A DNA stretch of 64,000 nt from Oceanospirillum sanctuarii. Its GTDB lineage: Bacteria; Pseudomonadota; Gammaproteobacteria; Pseudomonadales; Halomonadaceae. A program made the translations under genes and the position numbers. Each line of letters begins with the position of its first letter. Within the stretch, counting starts at the first letter, position 1. Below the pieces are notes generated by a model, which made no database searches, was not told the origin of the DNA, and worked only from the letters and a program-made list of their open reading frames with translations. The stretch is taken from assembly GCF_002150805.1 (NCBI RefSeq), contig NZ_MTBA01000004.1, positions 310,001 through 374,000 of the forward strand. The letters are read 5' to 3'. Positions 62,802 to 64,000 of this stretch are shown here, one piece after another.

Positions 62802-63451
62802 GATTCCTCTCTGTTGCGCCCCCGCTGACCACGGTTACCCATACGCACCCCAATCTCCATCAGGAAGGTAAAGAACTCATCTTTATCCTGAATCACTTCC
62901 TGGAAGAAACGGGACTGATACAGTGCTGCAGCACCGTGAACCAGAGCCCAGTGCGCACAGTAATGGAAGTAAGAAGGCACATCTTCCAGCTTGTTTTCAT
63001 CGATACGCGCGGTAATCAGATCGGTAAGACTTTCCAGATTTCGGGCACGGAATTTATGCAGTTCATCCAGCATATCGGAGTCACCGGAGGACTTGGTCAG
63101 CTTTTCTTCCAGACGAGAGAACAGCAGGTACTTACCCGGATCCTGCATGCGGAATTCGAAATATGCGCGGGACAGAGCTTCTTTATCTTCAGAAATCTTC
63201 GGGGATTGGAACAGGTCAGCAAGGTCTTTTTCATAATCCAGCATCAGACGCAGATAGATCTCAGATTTACTGCGAAAGTGCTTATAAATGGTGCCCTTAC
63301 CTATGCCTACATGATCAGCAATCATCTCAACGGTGACACGATCTTCACCATGCTCCAGAAACAGCTCAAGAGCTGCATCCAGAATATTCGCTTCACGCTG
63401 GCGAAACTCCTGCACTTTGCGTGCTTGTTTTTCCACTGCTGATAAGGTCAT
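62798..63451 (-). CDS. TetR family transcriptional regulator
   Basis: 217 residues. N-terminal helix-turn-helix [44 protein letters not shown] (about 20-65) and a ligand-binding C-terminal domain that is not assignable. Basic tail ([11 protein letters not shown]). It is translationally coupled to the interrupted radical SAM gene. Not PsrA: sequence differs in the recognition helix and domain. Confidence 0.9.
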   Translation of the reverse strand: MTLSAVEKQARKVQEFRQREANILDAALELFLEHGEDRVTVEMIADHVGIGKGTIYKHFRSKSEIYLRLMLDYEKDLADLFQSPKISEDKEALSRAYFEFRMQDPGKYLLFSRLEEKLTKSSGDSDMLDELHKFRARNLESLTDLITARIDENKLEDVPSYFHYCAHWALVHGAAALYQSRFFQEVIQDKDEFFTFLMEIGVRMGNRGQRGRNREES

Positions 63452-63625
63452 AACATCTACTGCCTAACAAATATGCATCTGTTGAATTACCAGTATCGTG
63501 GCGATTAAGGATACTGATACCTGTTAACGCAACCCCTATGCTGCGCTGCACACAATACCATTTTGCACTTAATTTGACCAGATTCTTTTTTTCAGTCACA
63601 TTTTAGCAGTTTATAAAGCACAAAT

Positions 63626-63665
63626 AAAAAGCCCTGCACTTTTTATCCTCGTGCAGGGCTTTTTC
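63626..63665. terminator. Bidirectional terminator
   Basis: AAAAAGCCCTGCAC and GTGCAGGGCTTTTT pair around an 11-base loop. It ends the gene entering from the right edge (minus strand). Confidence 0.92.
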
Positions 63666-63726
63666 CGCTATTCCGATACTGTCGATAATCCAAAGAGCGG
63701 GAAAAACTTTCCGTTATGTCCGGGAG

Positions 63727-64000
63727 TTAATGTCTCAAAGCACCCAGAGGGATATGTATCAGTTTTGGGTGTACATCCAGTTCCGGATTCATCACATGGA
63801 CACCACCTGCTTCAAGCACACATTGAAGACTACTCTCACTGATATCAGAAAAAACCAGTTCACTGTTATCATCCCGAATGGTCAGGGAACCTTTGTGATC
63901 GATAAAAACTCTGGCAGTAGCCACGTTGAATGCAGGTCCAACCTTAGGCAGTAAGACACGGTTAAATGCTGGGCGTGCAATAATTTCAAACTGATCGACC
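63727..64000 (-). CDS. Unidentified protein, C-terminal part
   Basis: 90 codons, open to the right edge of the window, ending IPLGALRH. The visible part (KVGPAFNVATARVFIDHKGSLTIRDDNSELVFSDISESSL) is beta-rich and not recognised. It is followed by a good terminator. The start lies outside the window. Confidence 0.65.
   Translation of the reverse strand, partial: VDQFEIIARPAFNRVLLPKVGPAFNVATARVFIDHKGSLTIRDDNSELVFSDISESSLQCVLEAGGVHVMNPELDVHPKLIHIPLGALRH

Noticed and set aside
62798-63451. TetR gene considered as PsrA, the regulator of the fad/etf boxes
   Set aside because: Its helix-turn-helix and C-terminal domain do not match PsrA; its operon partner was a radical SAM enzyme.

Overview
The window reads as a marine gammaproteobacterium of the Oceanospirillales type. 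This is inferred from the mix of genes, with Pseudomonas/Oceanospirillales-like versions of dnaX-ybaB-recR-rnd-ycgL-ycgN, etfBA with ETF-ubiquinone oxidoreductase, an MvaT-type H-NS protein, AlkK/DmdB-like acyl-CoA ligase and DUF1924/diheme cytochromes. No rRNA or tRNA gene was found to fix the taxon.

Layout. 1-16.6 kb: a partial receiver-like/PP2C phosphatase, a PilZ protein, MlaA, a phosphate-selective-type porin, a degenerate alpha/beta hydrolase overlapping hrpA, two acyl-CoA ligases (FadD and an AlkK/DmdB type), an alpha/beta hydrolase, a MaoC-type hydratase and a MoxR/VWA pair. 16.7-18.6 kb: a solitary flagellin with a zinc-protease domain (flagellinolysin) behind a good sigma-28 promoter. 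18.7-33 kb: cysK, a class II amidotransferase, a VWA membrane protein, oligopeptidase B, ycgN/ycgL/rnd, recR/ybaB/dnaX and an MscS channel. 33-39.8 kb: a diguanylate cyclase, AlkB, and a cytochrome b / two c-type cytochromes / PepSY / two-component cluster. 39.9-50 kb: etfA-etfB divergent from ETF-QO with a promoter region full of PsrA-like boxes, a CHASE4 histidine kinase, AcpH, a UvrD-like helicase, a DUF1285 protein and an MvaT/H-NS protein.

51.13-62.68 kb is an integrated mobile island of about 11.5 kb. It splits a radical SAM gene: the first 41 codons, ending just after the cysteine motif, lie at 62.68-62.80 kb, and the remaining 257 codons lie at 50.36-51.13 kb. The island ends carry related inverted repeats. 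Its operon matches the gamma-mobile-trio organisation: GmtY recombinase, GmtZ integrase with seven N-terminal repeats, GmtX, a VPA1267-like protein and a RecD-like helicase. The cargo is a two-gene module that I do not recognise as a described system: an HslV/proteasome-like Ntn hydrolase (catalytic Thr2, Asp40, Lys58 visible) followed by a 586-residue protein with a C-terminal HEPN-like R-x4-H motif. Because gamma-mobile-trio islands are known carriers of anti-phage systems, this pair is the best candidate here for an undescribed defence system.

How genes work together. FadD, the second acyl-CoA ligase, the MaoC hydratase, EtfAB and ETF-QO form a fatty-acid oxidation set; fadD and the etf promoter region share CAAAC/GAAAC-N4-GTTTG boxes like those bound by PsrA. 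PilZ and the GGDEF protein point to c-di-GMP signalling. Downstream of the island lies the TetR gene that formed an operon with the broken radical SAM gene, then the end of an unidentified gene.
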